Of a stretch of DNA of 44,743 nucleotides, positions 1 through 10,144 are shown one piece after another. Made by a program: the position numbers and the translations under genes. The stretch is from Bacteroidales bacterium (GTDB lineage: Bacteria > Bacteroidota > Bacteroidia > Bacteroidales > Muribaculaceae): contig SFOH01000009.1 in the NCBI GenBank assembly GCA_004552485.1, positions 1 through 44,743 of the forward strand, written 5' to 3'. The first letter of the stretch is position 1. Every line of letters begins with the position of its first letter. Below the pieces are notes generated by a model, which was not told the origin of the DNA, did not search any database, and saw only the letters and a list, made by a program, of their open reading frames with translations.

Positions 1-120
1 GCGCTTGGGGGTGTGGGCGAGGACGAGGATTGAGTAGTTGCCGCGCTTCTTCAGCTTGACGAGTTCCTGCATGAGCGTTGCGGCAACGTCGCCCGACTCT
101 GACTTGGTTGTCTCGCCCAT
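1..120 (-). CDS. Partial RecA-like AAA ATPase-type protein, runs off the left edge
   Basis: Forty codons read leftwards from an ATG at 118-120 to the window edge. The visible part has a helical stretch (ALMQELVKLKK-like spacing) followed by a hydrophobic strand ending in LVLAHTPKR. That resembles the segment after the Walker B strand in RecA-like/RepA-type replicative ATPases of Bacteroidetes. The frame stays open upstream to an ATG at about 177 and is then closed by a TAG near 207, so the N-terminal half with a Walker A motif is not present. It may be a 5'-truncated remnant or a different small protein. The rpmH promoter lies just upstream on the other strand. The family assignment is from memory and tentative. 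Confidence 0.4.
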   Translation of the reverse strand, partial: MGETTKSESGDVAATLMQELVKLKKRGNYSILVLAHTPKR

Positions 121-142
121 CGTGGACGCGGTGCGAAAAAAA

Positions 143-174
143 TTTGTGTAATTGGAGGAAATTTTGTACCTTTG
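143..174 (+). promoter_or_regulatory. rpmH promoter, Bacteroidetes type
   Basis: TTTG at 143-146, a 20 bp spacer, and TACCTTTG at 167-174 match the Bacteroidetes sigma-ABfr -33/-7 consensus. Transcription would start near 179, leaving a leader of about 40 nt before the rpmH ATG at 218. Confidence 0.85.
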
Positions 175-217
175 CATTCCGGATTGTGAAATATAACGAA
201 AAAACTATATATAAACA

Positions 218-373
218 ATGAAACGTACATTCCAACCTTCTAACCGTAAGAGAGTTAACAAGCACGGTTTCCGTGAGCGTATGTCCACTGCCGATGGCCG
301 CAAGGTTCTTGCCCGTCGTCGTGCCAAAGGCCGCGCCCGCCTGACTGTTTCTTGCTCGATCGCCGGCAAGTAA
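218..373 (+). CDS. rpmH: Large-subunit ribosomal protein bL34
   Basis: A 51-residue, strongly basic protein beginning MKRTFQPSNRKRVNKHGF and containing the bL34 core GRKVLARRRAKGRARL. This is the family's usual length and motif order. bL34 is a small RNA-binding component of the 50S subunit. The gene stands alone, with its own consensus promoter upstream and a strong GC-rich hairpin downstream. It is convergent with buk. Confidence 0.98.
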   Translation: MKRTFQPSNRKRVNKHGFRERMSTADGRKVLARRRAKGRARLTVSCSIAGK

Positions 374-403
374 CTCCTTTACCTCTTTACGTAACGCGCG
401 CAA

Positions 404-437
404 CCGGCGCCTTTCCCCTTGAAAGGAGAGGCGCCGG
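404..437. terminator. GC-rich hairpin between convergent rpmH and buk
   Basis: A 13-bp stem, CCGGCGCCTTTCC (404-416) against GGAGAGGCGCCGG (425-437), has one G-U pair and an 8-nt loop. It lies 30 bp after the rpmH stop and 33 bp after the buk stop on the other strand. There is no clear U-tract on either side, so its terminator role (possibly for both genes) rests on stem strength and position. Confidence 0.65.
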
Positions 438-470
438 CTGCGTGTTTATGGTGTATGCGGGGGGGGAGGG

Positions 471-1721
471 TCAGTCGTCGGAGGCGTGGCGCTTGCGCGA
501 GGATTTGGCGGGGAGCGAGCGCAGGTAGCGGCGGATGGCTGTCAGCGAGCGCTTGGTGGCATAGTTGAGCTTGATGTTCTGCGAGAGGATCTCGCGCAGC
601 TTCGAGGGTTTGGACGTGTCGTTGATTTGTGCGGGGTCGACGTTGTCGGGCTCGCTCTCATAGACTTTGGCCTGGCGCTCGCCGGTGAGGACGGCCAGGG
701 CGTTCATGGCCAGCGACTCCAGCTCGTTCTCGCCGGGGTAGACATAGATGGGGGCGATGAAGTTGACGTGGTCGGCGATGAAGTCGGTGAGGCGTTTGGA
801 GTGGGCCACGCCGCCGGTGAGGAGGATGGCGTCGACGTGGCCCTTGAGGGCGATGGCCATTTCGCCGATGGCTTTTGCGGTGGTGTAGCACATGGCGCGG
901 AGGATGAGCATGGCGTGGAGGTCGCCGTGGTCGATGCGGTCGAGAATCTCCGGCACGGAAGAGGTGCCGAGGTGGGCGACGAGGCCGCCCTGGCCCACCA
1001 TCTTCTTAACCATCTCGTCGTGGGTGTATTTGCCTGAGTAGCAGAGGTCGATGAGCTGACCCGGGGGCAGTGTTCCGGCGCGCTCGGGCGTGAAGGGGCC
1101 CATGCCGTTGAAGCCGTTGGTGGCGTCGATGATCTTGCCTTTGCGGTGGGCGCCTACGGACGAGCCTCCGCCCATGTGGCAGACGATGAGGTTGAGTTTG
1201 TCGTAGTCCTCGCCGATTTCTTTGGCATAGCGGCGGGCGATGGCTTTCTGGTTGAGGGCGTGGAGGGTGGAGATGCGGGGCAGCTCGGGCAGACCGGAGA
1301 TGCGGGCGTAGGGCATGTACTCGTCGACGGTGACGGGGTCGGCGATGTAGGCTTTGACGCCGGCTTTGACGGCAATCTCGTGGGCGATGAGTCCGCCCAG
1401 GTTCGAGGCGTGCTGGCGCTGTGCGTGGGTGAGGTCGCGGCGCAGGTATTCGTTGACCTCGTATGTGCCGGACTCGACGGGGTGAATCAGGCCGCCGCGT
1501 CCGACGACGGCATCCAGCGACTTGACGGCTATATTATTGTCCTCCAGCGCTTTGAGCACAAGCTCGAGGCGCCAGGCAAGCTGCTCGGAGGCGTTGTGGA
1601 AGGGCTTGAGCTCGTCGGGAGAGTGCTGGATGGAGGTGGTGAAAACGGGTGTCTCGTCTTCGTAAACGGCAATCTTTGTGGAAGTTGAGCCGGGATTGAT
1701 GGCTAAAATACGGTATGACAT
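471..1721 (-). CDS. buk: Butyrate kinase with a C-terminal extension
   Basis: ASKHA-fold acyl kinase that makes butyrate and ATP from butyryl phosphate, or runs in reverse with related branched acids. The N-terminal phosphate loop ILAINPGSTSTKIAVY, the CHMGGGSSVGAH motif (about 181-192), the GFNGMGPFTPERAG substrate loop and the LTGGVAHSKR adenosine motif are all intact. The Buk family normally ends near residue 355. This protein continues for about 60 more residues that are polar and then rich in Lys/Arg, up to 416 aa. It lies 18 bp downstream of ptb, giving the classical Ptb-Buk substrate-level phosphorylation pair. It is probably the last gene of the minus-strand run that begins at prfB. 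Confidence 0.95.
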   Translation of the reverse strand: MSYRILAINPGSTSTKIAVYEDETPVFTTSIQHSPDELKPFHNASEQLAWRLELVLKALEDNNIAVKSLDAVVGRGGLIHPVESGTYEVNEYLRRDLTHAQRQHASNLGGLIAHEIAVKAGVKAYIADPVTVDEYMPYARISGLPELPRISTLHALNQKAIARRYAKEIGEDYDKLNLIVCHMGGGSSVGAHRKGKIIDATNGFNGMGPFTPERAGTLPPGQLIDLCYSGKYTHDEMVKKMVGQGGLVAHLGTSSVPEILDRIDHGDLHAMLILRAMCYTTAKAIGEMAIALKGHVDAILLTGGVAHSKRLTDFIADHVNFIAPIYVYPGENELESLAMNALAVLTGERQAKVYESEPDNVDPAQINDTSKPSKLREILSQNIKLNYATKRSLTAIRRYLRSLPAKSSRKRHASDD

Positions 1722-1739
1722 ATTTCCGGTGGGATTAAA

Positions 1740-2645
1740 TCAGCGGGCGGCCAGGCAAGCCAGAGCGATGGAATAGAGCTTGGTGAGGGGCGTGTCGCCG
1801 CGCGAGGTGAGCACGCAGGGCACCTTGGTGCCGGTGACCATTGCGGCCATCTCGGCCTGACCGAAGTGGGTGGCGCTCTTGAAGAATACGTTTGCGCTCT
1901 CGATGTTGGGGAAGAGGAGGCAGTCGGCCTTACCGGCCACGCGCGAGCCTTTCACGTGTTTCTCCTCGGCCACTTCGGGGTAGAGGGCGACGTCGAGGGA
2001 GAGGGGGCCGTCGACGGTGATGTCGCCGAGCTGTCCGCGGTCGCCCATCTTTGCCAGGATGGCGGCCTCGGTGGAGGAGATGACGCTGGGTAGGAGTTGC
2101 TCGGAGGGGGCAATGCAGGCCACCTTTGGGTCGTCGATGTCGAGCACGCGGGCTGTCTGGGCCAGGTAGCCGATAATCTGGGTCTTCTGCTTGAAGTCGG
2201 GCGCGGGGATAACGGCGGCGTCGGAGAAGCACAGGAGTCGGTCGAAGCCGGGGAGCTCGAGCACGGCCACGTGGCTGAGGGTGCCGCGCGGAGGGAAGAG
2301 GCCGGCCTCTTTGTTGAGGATGCCGCGCATGTATTTGTCGGTGGACACCAGGCCTTTCATGAGCACGTCGGCCTCGCCGGAGGCCACGGCGCGCACGGCC
2401 ATGGCCACGCAGGCGACGTCGACGGTCTCGTTGACGATGGTGAAGTCGGAGATGTCGATGCCCTCGGCGTCGCACACCTCTTTGATGATGGTGCGGTTGC
2501 CGTATATTGTGGGAATCACCAGTCCCTGGCGGAAGGCGTCGTGGACGGCGCGGAGGGTGTGGGGGTCTTGGCCGTAGGCCACTGCAAGTCGCTTGGCGCC
2601 TTTGGCGCGGGCTGCTTCAACAATCTGTGAGAGTTTAGTTATCAT
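1740..2645 (-). CDS. ptb: Phosphate butyryltransferase
   Basis: A 301-residue member of the phosphate acetyl/butyryl transferase family. It exchanges the CoA of butyryl-CoA for phosphate to give butyryl phosphate, the substrate of the adjacent kinase. Recognisable family segments are AVAYGQDPHTLRAVHDA near the N terminus, EADVLMKGLVSTDKYMRGIL, VCFSDAAVIPAP-like residues mid-protein, and the GPLSLDVAL loop. Length is normal. It sits 51 bp after rarA and 18 bp before buk on the same strand, so co-transcription is likely. The same pair could serve isobutyrate or isovalerate metabolism; the sequence does not settle acyl preference. Confidence 0.94.
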   Translation of the reverse strand: MITKLSQIVEAARAKGAKRLAVAYGQDPHTLRAVHDAFRQGLVIPTIYGNRTIIKEVCDAEGIDISDFTIVNETVDVACVAMAVRAVASGEADVLMKGLVSTDKYMRGILNKEAGLFPPRGTLSHVAVLELPGFDRLLCFSDAAVIPAPDFKQKTQIIGYLAQTARVLDIDDPKVACIAPSEQLLPSVISSTEAAILAKMGDRGQLGDITVDGPLSLDVALYPEVAEEKHVKGSRVAGKADCLLFPNIESANVFFKSATHFGQAEMAAMVTGTKVPCVLTSRGDTPLTKLYSIALACLAAR

Positions 2646-2696
2646 GGATTCTAAAAAGTTTATGGTCAGCTGATTAGGGACGCCGGGGAGGCGGCG

Positions 2697-3980
2697 TCAG
2701 TGTTTGGTGTCGCCCCAGCGCTGTTGCTGGAGCTGGGCCATGCGGTCCTCGGCGGGATTGGCGCAGGGGTTCCAGAAGCGCGTGCCCATGAGCGAGTCGG
2801 GCAGAAACTGCTGCTGCACGAAGTTGCCGGGGAAGTCGTGGGCGTATTTGTAGTTTTGGCCGTAGCCGAGATTTTTCATCAGTGAGGTGGGAGCGTTGCG
2901 GATGTGCAGCGGCACGGGCTGGTTGCCGGCCGACTGCACGGCGCTGAGGGCGTTGGCGATGGCCATGTACGCCGAGTTGCTCTTGGCGGAGCAGGCCAGG
3001 TAGACGGTGCATTCGGCCAGCGGAATGCGGCCTTCGGGCATGCCTATTTTCTGGATGACATCGAAGGTGGCGTTGGCCAGGAGCAGGGCATTGGGGTTGG
3101 CGAGGCCGATGTCTTCGGCGGCGAGGATGACGAGGCGTCGGGCGATGAATTCGGGGTCTTCGCCGCCGGCAATCATGCGTGCCAGCCAGTAGACGGCGGC
3201 GTCGGGGTCGGAGCCGCGCACGCTTTTGATGAAGGCTGAGATGATGTCGTAGTGCATCTCGCCGTTCTTGTCGTAGGCCTGGGGATTCTCCTGGAGGCGG
3301 TCGGTGACCGTCTTGTCGGAGATGACGATGTCGTCGCCGTGGGCCGTCGACTGCTCGAGCAGGTCGAGGATGTTGAGAAGTTTGCGGGCATCGCCGCCGG
3401 CATAGCGGAAGAGGGCGTCGGTGCTTTCGACGCGTATGCTGCGCTTCGAGAGGATTTCGTCGGTGGCGATGGCGCGGTCGAGGAGCTGCTGCAGGTCTTT
3501 CTCCTCGAGTGGCTGGAGGGTGTAGACCTGTGCACGCGACAGGAGCGGGCGGATCACCTCGAACGACGGGTTCTCGGTGGTGGCGCCAATGAGTGTGACG
3601 ATGCCGCTCTCCACGGCGCCGAGCAGGCTGTCCTGCTGGCTTTTGCTGAAACGGTGGATTTCGTCGATGAAGAGGATGGGGCGTCCGCCGCCGTTGAACA
3701 TGCCGCCGTCGCGCTTGCAGCGGTCGATGACCTCGCGGACGTCTTTGACGCCTGAGGTGACAGCCGAGAGGGTGTAGAAGGCTGATTTGGTGGTGTTTGC
3801 GATGATGCGGGCTATGGTGGTTTTGCCCACGCCGGGAGGGCCCCAGAGAATGAAGGAGGCGACGTTGCCGCTCTCGATCATGCGGCGTATGATGCCGCCT
3901 TCGCCGACCAGATGAGTCTGGCCAACGTAGTCGTCGAGGGTCTTGGGGCGGAGTCGTTCAGCGAGTGGTGCGAGAGGCAT
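2697..3980 (-). CDS. rarA: Replication-associated recombination ATPase RarA/MgsA
   Basis: A 427-residue AAA+ ATPase related to clamp-loader subunits. It acts at stalled replication forks and single-stranded DNA ends. It begins with the family's PLAERLRPKTLDDYVGQ box, followed by Walker A GPPGVGKT (47-54), Walker B ILFIDEIHRF, a sensor-1 IGATTENPSFE stretch and an SRAQVYTL arginine-finger region. The C-terminal tetramerisation part, with RRLVILAAEDIGLANP and the YACSAKSNSAY-like stretch, is complete. It has a 51-bp gap to fmt and to ptb on either side, without an obvious promoter, so it probably belongs to the prfB-to-buk run. Confidence 0.96.
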   Translation of the reverse strand: MPLAPLAERLRPKTLDDYVGQTHLVGEGGIIRRMIESGNVASFILWGPPGVGKTTIARIIANTTKSAFYTLSAVTSGVKDVREVIDRCKRDGGMFNGGGRPILFIDEIHRFSKSQQDSLLGAVESGIVTLIGATTENPSFEVIRPLLSRAQVYTLQPLEEKDLQQLLDRAIATDEILSKRSIRVESTDALFRYAGGDARKLLNILDLLEQSTAHGDDIVISDKTVTDRLQENPQAYDKNGEMHYDIISAFIKSVRGSDPDAAVYWLARMIAGGEDPEFIARRLVILAAEDIGLANPNALLLANATFDVIQKIGMPEGRIPLAECTVYLACSAKSNSAYMAIANALSAVQSAGNQPVPLHIRNAPTSLMKNLGYGQNYKYAHDFPGNFVQQQFLPDSLMGTRFWNPCANPAEDRMAQLQQQRWGDTKH

Positions 3981-4031
3981 TTCGGGTGTTTGAAAAGAGG
4001 TGAGATAAGAGAGATGAAACGGACGGGCGGC

Positions 4032-5012
4032 TTAAAGTTCGGGCTGAACCATGCGCGGGTTCACCAGACGCGCGCCGCGGAGATACGAGGCGGCGTCCAT
4101 GAGCTTTTTGCCGGCGGGACGAAGCTGCGTGATTTCCACGGCGCCGTCGCCGCAGGCCACTAACAGATGGCCGTCTTCAATGCTAACGCTTCCGGGCTCG
4201 CCAAAGTTTGCGCCGCTGCTGAGTTGCGTGGCCATCACCTTAAGCTCCGTGGGCGGCGTGTTGTCGCCTTTGATGACGCACCAGGCGGCGGGGTAGGGGC
4301 TGAGGCCGCGCACATGGTTGTGCACCTCGCGGGCCGTGCGGGTCCAGTCGATGCGGCAGTCGTCCTTGAAAATCTTCGGCGCCGGCGTGGGTTCCTGGCC
4401 CATGTCGGTGATCATTTTGTCCTGGGGGAGGGGACGGAGCGTGCCGGCGATGATGTCGTCGATGGTGCGTATGACCAGGCGTGCGCCGATGTGCATGAGG
4501 CGGTCGTGGACCGAGCCCACGTTCTCGTCCGGGCCGATCTCGATCTTCTCCTGAGCCAGCACGTCGCCGGTGTCGATCTCGTGGCGGAGCATGAAGGTGG
4601 TGACGCCCGTCTCCGTCTCGCCGTTCATGACGGCGCGGTTGATGGGGGCGGCACCGCGGTAGCGCGGCAGCAGCGAGGCGTGGAGGTTGAACGTCCCCAG
4701 CGGCGGCATCGTCCACACCACCTCGGGGAGCATGCGGAAGGCGATGACGATGAAAAGGTCGGCGCGGAGCGCACGCAGCGCCTCCACAAACTCCGGGTCC
4801 TTGAGCTTAACGGGCTGGAGCACAGGGATGTTGTGGGCGACGGCGTATTCCTTGACGGGCGACTGATAGAGGTGGTGTCCGCGGCCGGCGGGTTTGTCGG
4901 GCATGGTGACCACGCCCACCACGTTGTAGCCGCCGCTGACGATGGCGTCCAGGCTCTCCACGGCAAATTCCGGGGTGCCCAGAAAGACTATGCGGGGGTA
5001 TTCTTTATTCAT
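4032..5012 (-). CDS. fmt: Methionyl-tRNA formyltransferase
   Basis: Formylates the amino group of initiator Met-tRNA using 10-formyl-tetrahydrofolate. The 326-residue protein has an N-terminal Rossmann strand IVFLGTPEFAV, the catalytic set N109, H111 (FNLHASLLPRYRGAAPI) and D147 (EIDTGDVL), and a C-terminal OB-like domain ending in the LVNPRMVQPEL segment. The frame is open farther upstream, but I chose the ATG at 5010-5012. It gives the normal N terminus and overlaps the upstream pseudouridine-synthase stop as ATGA, a typical translational-coupling arrangement. The upstream in-frame region encodes a low-complexity peptide from another gene. Confidence 0.97.
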   Translation of the reverse strand: MNKEYPRIVFLGTPEFAVESLDAIVSGGYNVVGVVTMPDKPAGRGHHLYQSPVKEYAVAHNIPVLQPVKLKDPEFVEALRALRADLFIVIAFRMLPEVVWTMPPLGTFNLHASLLPRYRGAAPINRAVMNGETETGVTTFMLRHEIDTGDVLAQEKIEIGPDENVGSVHDRLMHIGARLVIRTIDDIIAGTLRPLPQDKMITDMGQEPTPAPKIFKDDCRIDWTRTAREVHNHVRGLSPYPAAWCVIKGDNTPPTELKVMATQLSSGANFGEPGSVSIEDGHLLVACGDGAVEITQLRPAGKKLMDAASYLRGARLVNPRMVQPEL

Positions 5013-5746
5013 TCTCGGTGGTTTTTTTGAGGTGGAAGTGTGACGCCGGTGAAGACGGTTGCCGGCGCGGCATCCTCCGGCGCTGCGGCTGCCCACGAGG
5101 GATCGGTGTCCGGGAGCGGGGCGATGACGTGGATGGGACGGTGGCTGACCGGATGCTCGAACTCTATCTCGCGGGCTAAGAGTGAGATAGACCCGTCCGG
5201 ATTCGAGCGCTTGTCGCCGTATTTGAGGTCGCCCTTGATGGGGCATCCCACGGCGCTGAGCTGCACGCGAATCTGGTGCTTGCGGCCGGTGAGGAGCGTG
5301 ACCTCTATGAGATGGAATCGGTCGGAGTGGCCGATGACGCGATAGCGCAGGCGCGCCTCTTTAGCGTCTTTGCGCGGGGTGTCGGAGGCATACGACTTGT
5401 TGTTGCGCTCGACGGTGGTGATGAAGTGGCGCAGCTCGGCCTCCGGTTCGGCGGGGAGATTGCGCGTCAGCGCCCAGTATTTTTTGTGCACCTGCCCGTT
5501 GCGGAACATGTCGTTGAGACGAGCAAGGGCTTTGGACGTGCGGGCAAACACCACGATACCGCCGACGGGCCGGTCTATGCGGTGAGCGACACCCACGAAC
5601 ACATTGCCGGGCTTGTGGAACGTGTCGCGCAGCCAGTCGGCCACCTCCTCCGAAAGGGGACGGTCGCCGGTCTTGTCGCCCTGCACAATCTCGCCGGGGC
5701 GTTTGTTGACGATGATGATGTGGTTGTCGCAGTAGAGTACTTCCAT
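5009..5746 (-). CDS. RluA-family RNA pseudouridine synthase
   Basis: A 245-residue RsuA/RluA-type synthase without an N-terminal S4 domain. It isomerises uridine to pseudouridine in rRNA or tRNA; the target cannot be read from sequence. The catalytic aspartate lies in HRIDRPVGGIVVFA, where the usual HRLDR has Ile for Leu. The conserved TGRKHQIRVQL (motif III) and GDLKYG segments are present. The stop overlaps the fmt start by 4 bases. It is preceded by a small secreted protein gene after a 27-bp gap. Close relatives are common in Bacteroidales next to translation genes. Confidence 0.93.
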   Translation of the reverse strand: MEVLYCDNHIIIVNKRPGEIVQGDKTGDRPLSEEVADWLRDTFHKPGNVFVGVAHRIDRPVGGIVVFARTSKALARLNDMFRNGQVHKKYWALTRNLPAEPEAELRHFITTVERNNKSYASDTPRKDAKEARLRYRVIGHSDRFHLIEVTLLTGRKHQIRVQLSAVGCPIKGDLKYGDKRSNPDGSISLLAREIEFEHPVSHRPIHVIAPLPDTDPSWAAAAPEDAAPATVFTGVTLPPQKNHRE

Positions 5747-5773
5747 TTTGATTATAAGCGAATTAGGAGAGGC

Positions 5774-6295
5774 TCAGTTCTTGGGCGGAGCAATGACCTC
5801 CAGCTCGGGGCGGTAGGCGTCGACGTCCACTCCGCCGTGACCGTGGACGGGCACCGTCGTGGGTTGGTCGGAGAAGACAATCACCACCTTGTTGCCGGTC
5901 GGCTCGTCGGTTTTGATGACGGTGAGAGTGTTTGCGGGGCCCACGCGCTGTGCGGCGAATGTGGCGTTGCCGCGGTACATGGCCGGGTTGGCCTTGCGGA
6001 ATTCGCGCACCTCGCTGACGAAGTCTTTCAGCGAACTGTCGTCGGAGACGGAGATGCGGCCGGTGATGGCGGGGCTGCCGTTGACCAGGGCGACGGTGAC
6101 GAAACGCGCCATCTGCTTGTCAATCAGATAGTCGTCGTTGAGACTGAGACCTTCCGTGAGGTTCATGTGCTTTTCGAGGTCGGCGGCCGTGAGAGTGGTG
6201 ACGGCGTTTTTCACGTCGTCCCAGGTGGAGGTGGCGGTGAACGGCAGCAGCTGGGCCACGCTCAGCGCAAGAGCGGCAATAAGAGTGTAGAACAT
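5774..6295 (-). CDS. Small secreted protein of unknown function
   Basis: A 173-residue protein whose first 20 or so residues (MFYTLIAALALSVAQLLPFT) look like a signal peptide or membrane anchor. The rest is mixed alpha/beta with repeated hydrophobic strands (ARFVTVALVNG, VVIVFSDQP) and a C-terminal stretch with HGHGG followed by acidic residues. I recognise no family. It lies 12 bp after prfB and 27 bp before the pseudouridine synthase, so it is very probably translated from the same transcript. Its role in an operon of translation genes is unexplained. The downstream partner order argues that it is a real gene. Confidence 0.8.
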   Translation of the reverse strand: MFYTLIAALALSVAQLLPFTATSTWDDVKNAVTTLTAADLEKHMNLTEGLSLNDDYLIDKQMARFVTVALVNGSPAITGRISVSDDSSLKDFVSEVREFRKANPAMYRGNATFAAQRVGPANTLTVIKTDEPTGNKVVIVFSDQPTTVPVHGHGGVDVDAYRPELEVIAPPKN

Positions 6296-6307
6296 GGCTG
6301 AGCGGGG

Positions 6308-7423
6308 TTATTCTTCCGAAGCGGAGAACTCCATGAGATAGGCCTTGATGAACTCGTCGAGGTCGCCGTCCATGACGCCGTTGACGTCGCTGGTCTGATG
6401 GTTGGTGCGGTGGTCCTTGACGCGGCGGTCGTCGAAGACGTAGGAGCGAATCTGCGAGCCCCATTCGATTTTCATCTTGCCGGCCTCGATTTTGGCCTGT
6501 TCCTGCATACGATGCTGCAGCTCCTTGTCGTAGAGGATAGAGCGCAGCTGGCGCATGGCGTTCTCCTTGTTCTTGGGCTGGTCGCGCGTCTCGGTGTTCT
6601 CGATGAGGATTTCCTCCTGCTCGCCGGTGTAGGGGTCGGTGAACTGATAGCGCAGGCGCACGCCCGACTCCACCTTGTTCACGTTCTGACCGCCGGCGCC
6701 GCCCGAGCGGAAGGTGTCCCACGACACACAGGCCGGGTCGACCTTCACCTCGATGGTGTCGTCGACAAGCGGCGTCACGAAGACGGACGCGAAGGAGGTC
6801 ATGCGCTTGCCCTGGGCATTGTAGGGCGACACGCGCACGAGACGGTGGACGCCGTTCTCGCTTTTCAGATAGCCGTAGGCAAAGTCGCCCTCGACGTTGA
6901 TGGTGCAGCTCTTGATGCCGGCCTCGTCGCCGTCCAGGATATTGGCCATGGAGGTCTTGTAGCCGTGCTTCTCGCACCAGCGCAGATACATGCGCATGAG
7001 CATCGATGCCCAGTCCTGACTCTCCGTGCCGCCGGCGCCCGAGTTGATTTTCAGCACCACGCCGAGCTTGTCCTCCTCGCGGCGCAGCATGTTGCGCAGC
7101 TCAAGGTCTTCGATCTTCTTCATGGCGTCGGCGTAGAGGCGGTCGAGTTCGGCCTCGTCGATGAGTTCTTCCTTGATGAACTCCATCCCGGTCTCCACTT
7201 CCTCGACGGCGGCGGACACCTCTTCGTAGCCCTTGATCCAGGCCTGGAGGTCCTTGATTTTCTTCATCTGCGCCTGTGCCTCCTTGGGGTGCTCCCAGAA
7301 GTCAGGCACGTGGGTGCGGAGTTCTTCCTCCTCAACCTGTATGCGTTTGCCGTCGATGTCCAGATAGTGGTTCAGGGCGTCGCGGCGGTCCATGGCGTCT
7401 TTAAGTTGGTCTTGTGTAATCAT
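6308..7423 (-). CDS. prfB: Peptide chain release factor 2, without the programmed frameshift
   Basis: A 371-residue class I release factor that reads UGA and UAA. It carries the GGQ hydrolysis motif (244-246, within SGGAGGQNVNK). The codon-recognition tripeptide reads SPY (199-201) where E. coli has SPF. The N-terminal ADALNHYLDID-type segment is continuous. At the place where many bacteria have CTT TGA C with a +1 frameshift (around residue 21), this gene has CTG GAC, so no frameshift autoregulation is possible. It heads the minus-strand run and has a consensus promoter 30 bp upstream. The start ATG is preceded by a short leader consistent with that promoter. Confidence 0.97.
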   Translation of the reverse strand: MITQDQLKDAMDRRDALNHYLDIDGKRIQVEEEELRTHVPDFWEHPKEAQAQMKKIKDLQAWIKGYEEVSAAVEEVETGMEFIKEELIDEAELDRLYADAMKKIEDLELRNMLRREEDKLGVVLKINSGAGGTESQDWASMLMRMYLRWCEKHGYKTSMANILDGDEAGIKSCTINVEGDFAYGYLKSENGVHRLVRVSPYNAQGKRMTSFASVFVTPLVDDTIEVKVDPACVSWDTFRSGGAGGQNVNKVESGVRLRYQFTDPYTGEQEEILIENTETRDQPKNKENAMRQLRSILYDKELQHRMQEQAKIEAGKMKIEWGSQIRSYVFDDRRVKDHRTNHQTSDVNGVMDGDLDEFIKAYLMEFSASEE

Positions 7424-7453
7424 ATAAGAGGTTATGCATTATGAAACTGACTA

Positions 7454-7485
7454 CAAAGGTACAAAAACCTTTGCAGTCAGGCAAT
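7454..7485 (-). promoter_or_regulatory. prfB operon promoter with overlapping inverted repeat
   Basis: On the minus strand, TACCTTTG (7461-7454) lies 20 bp from ATTG (7485-7482), a near-match to the Bacteroidetes promoter. The predicted start is near 7449, about 25 nt before the prfB ATG. The -7 box is half of a perfect inverted repeat, CAAAGGT-N6-ACCTTTG (7454-7473). Confidence 0.7.
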
Positions 7486-7526
7486 ATTGTGGCGGGAAAT
7501 TTTCAGCACGGAGCACGGCGTAGGCT

Positions 7527-9935
<2,409 letters not shown>

Positions 9936-10012
9936 ATATACTAATGTGGAGATATATACTTTTCGGATGTGATTGAAACTTGCTGTGTGTTAGGAGAGAG
10001 CAAATACAATGC

Positions 10013-10044
10013 CAAAGTTACGAAAAATCCGTGGGAAGAACAAA
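10013..10044 (-). promoter_or_regulatory. lon promoter, consensus
   Basis: On the minus strand TTTG (10044-10041), a 20-bp spacer and TAACTTTG (10020-10013) match the Bacteroidetes consensus fully. The start would be near 10008, giving a leader of roughly 70 nt to the lon ATG at 9935. I see no CIRCE-like heat-shock repeat in this leader. Confidence 0.85.
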
Positions 10045-10120
10045 AAATCGCGGCGTAAGAAAGGCGGTGGCGGCGGCGAAAGGACGTGGGGGCGGCGCAA
10101 ATGGTTACAAAAAGTTAAAA

Positions 10121-10138
10121 ACATGTTATAAAACATGT
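10121..10138 (+). promoter_or_regulatory. ACATGT-N6-ACATGT dyad upstream of EF-G2, possible activator site
   Basis: Two ACATGT hexamers flank TATAAA. The core TGT-N6-ACA has the form of a CRP-family half-site pair. It lies 33 bp upstream of the weak -7 element at 10171. Bacteroides EF-G2 is known to be under the CRP-like regulator Cur; that this is such a site here is inference. Confidence 0.4.
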
Positions 10139-10144
10139 GCTTTG

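Noticed and set aside
5013..5246. Upstream extension of fmt
   Set aside because: It reads through the pseudouridine synthase gene in another frame; the ATGA overlap gives a better start.
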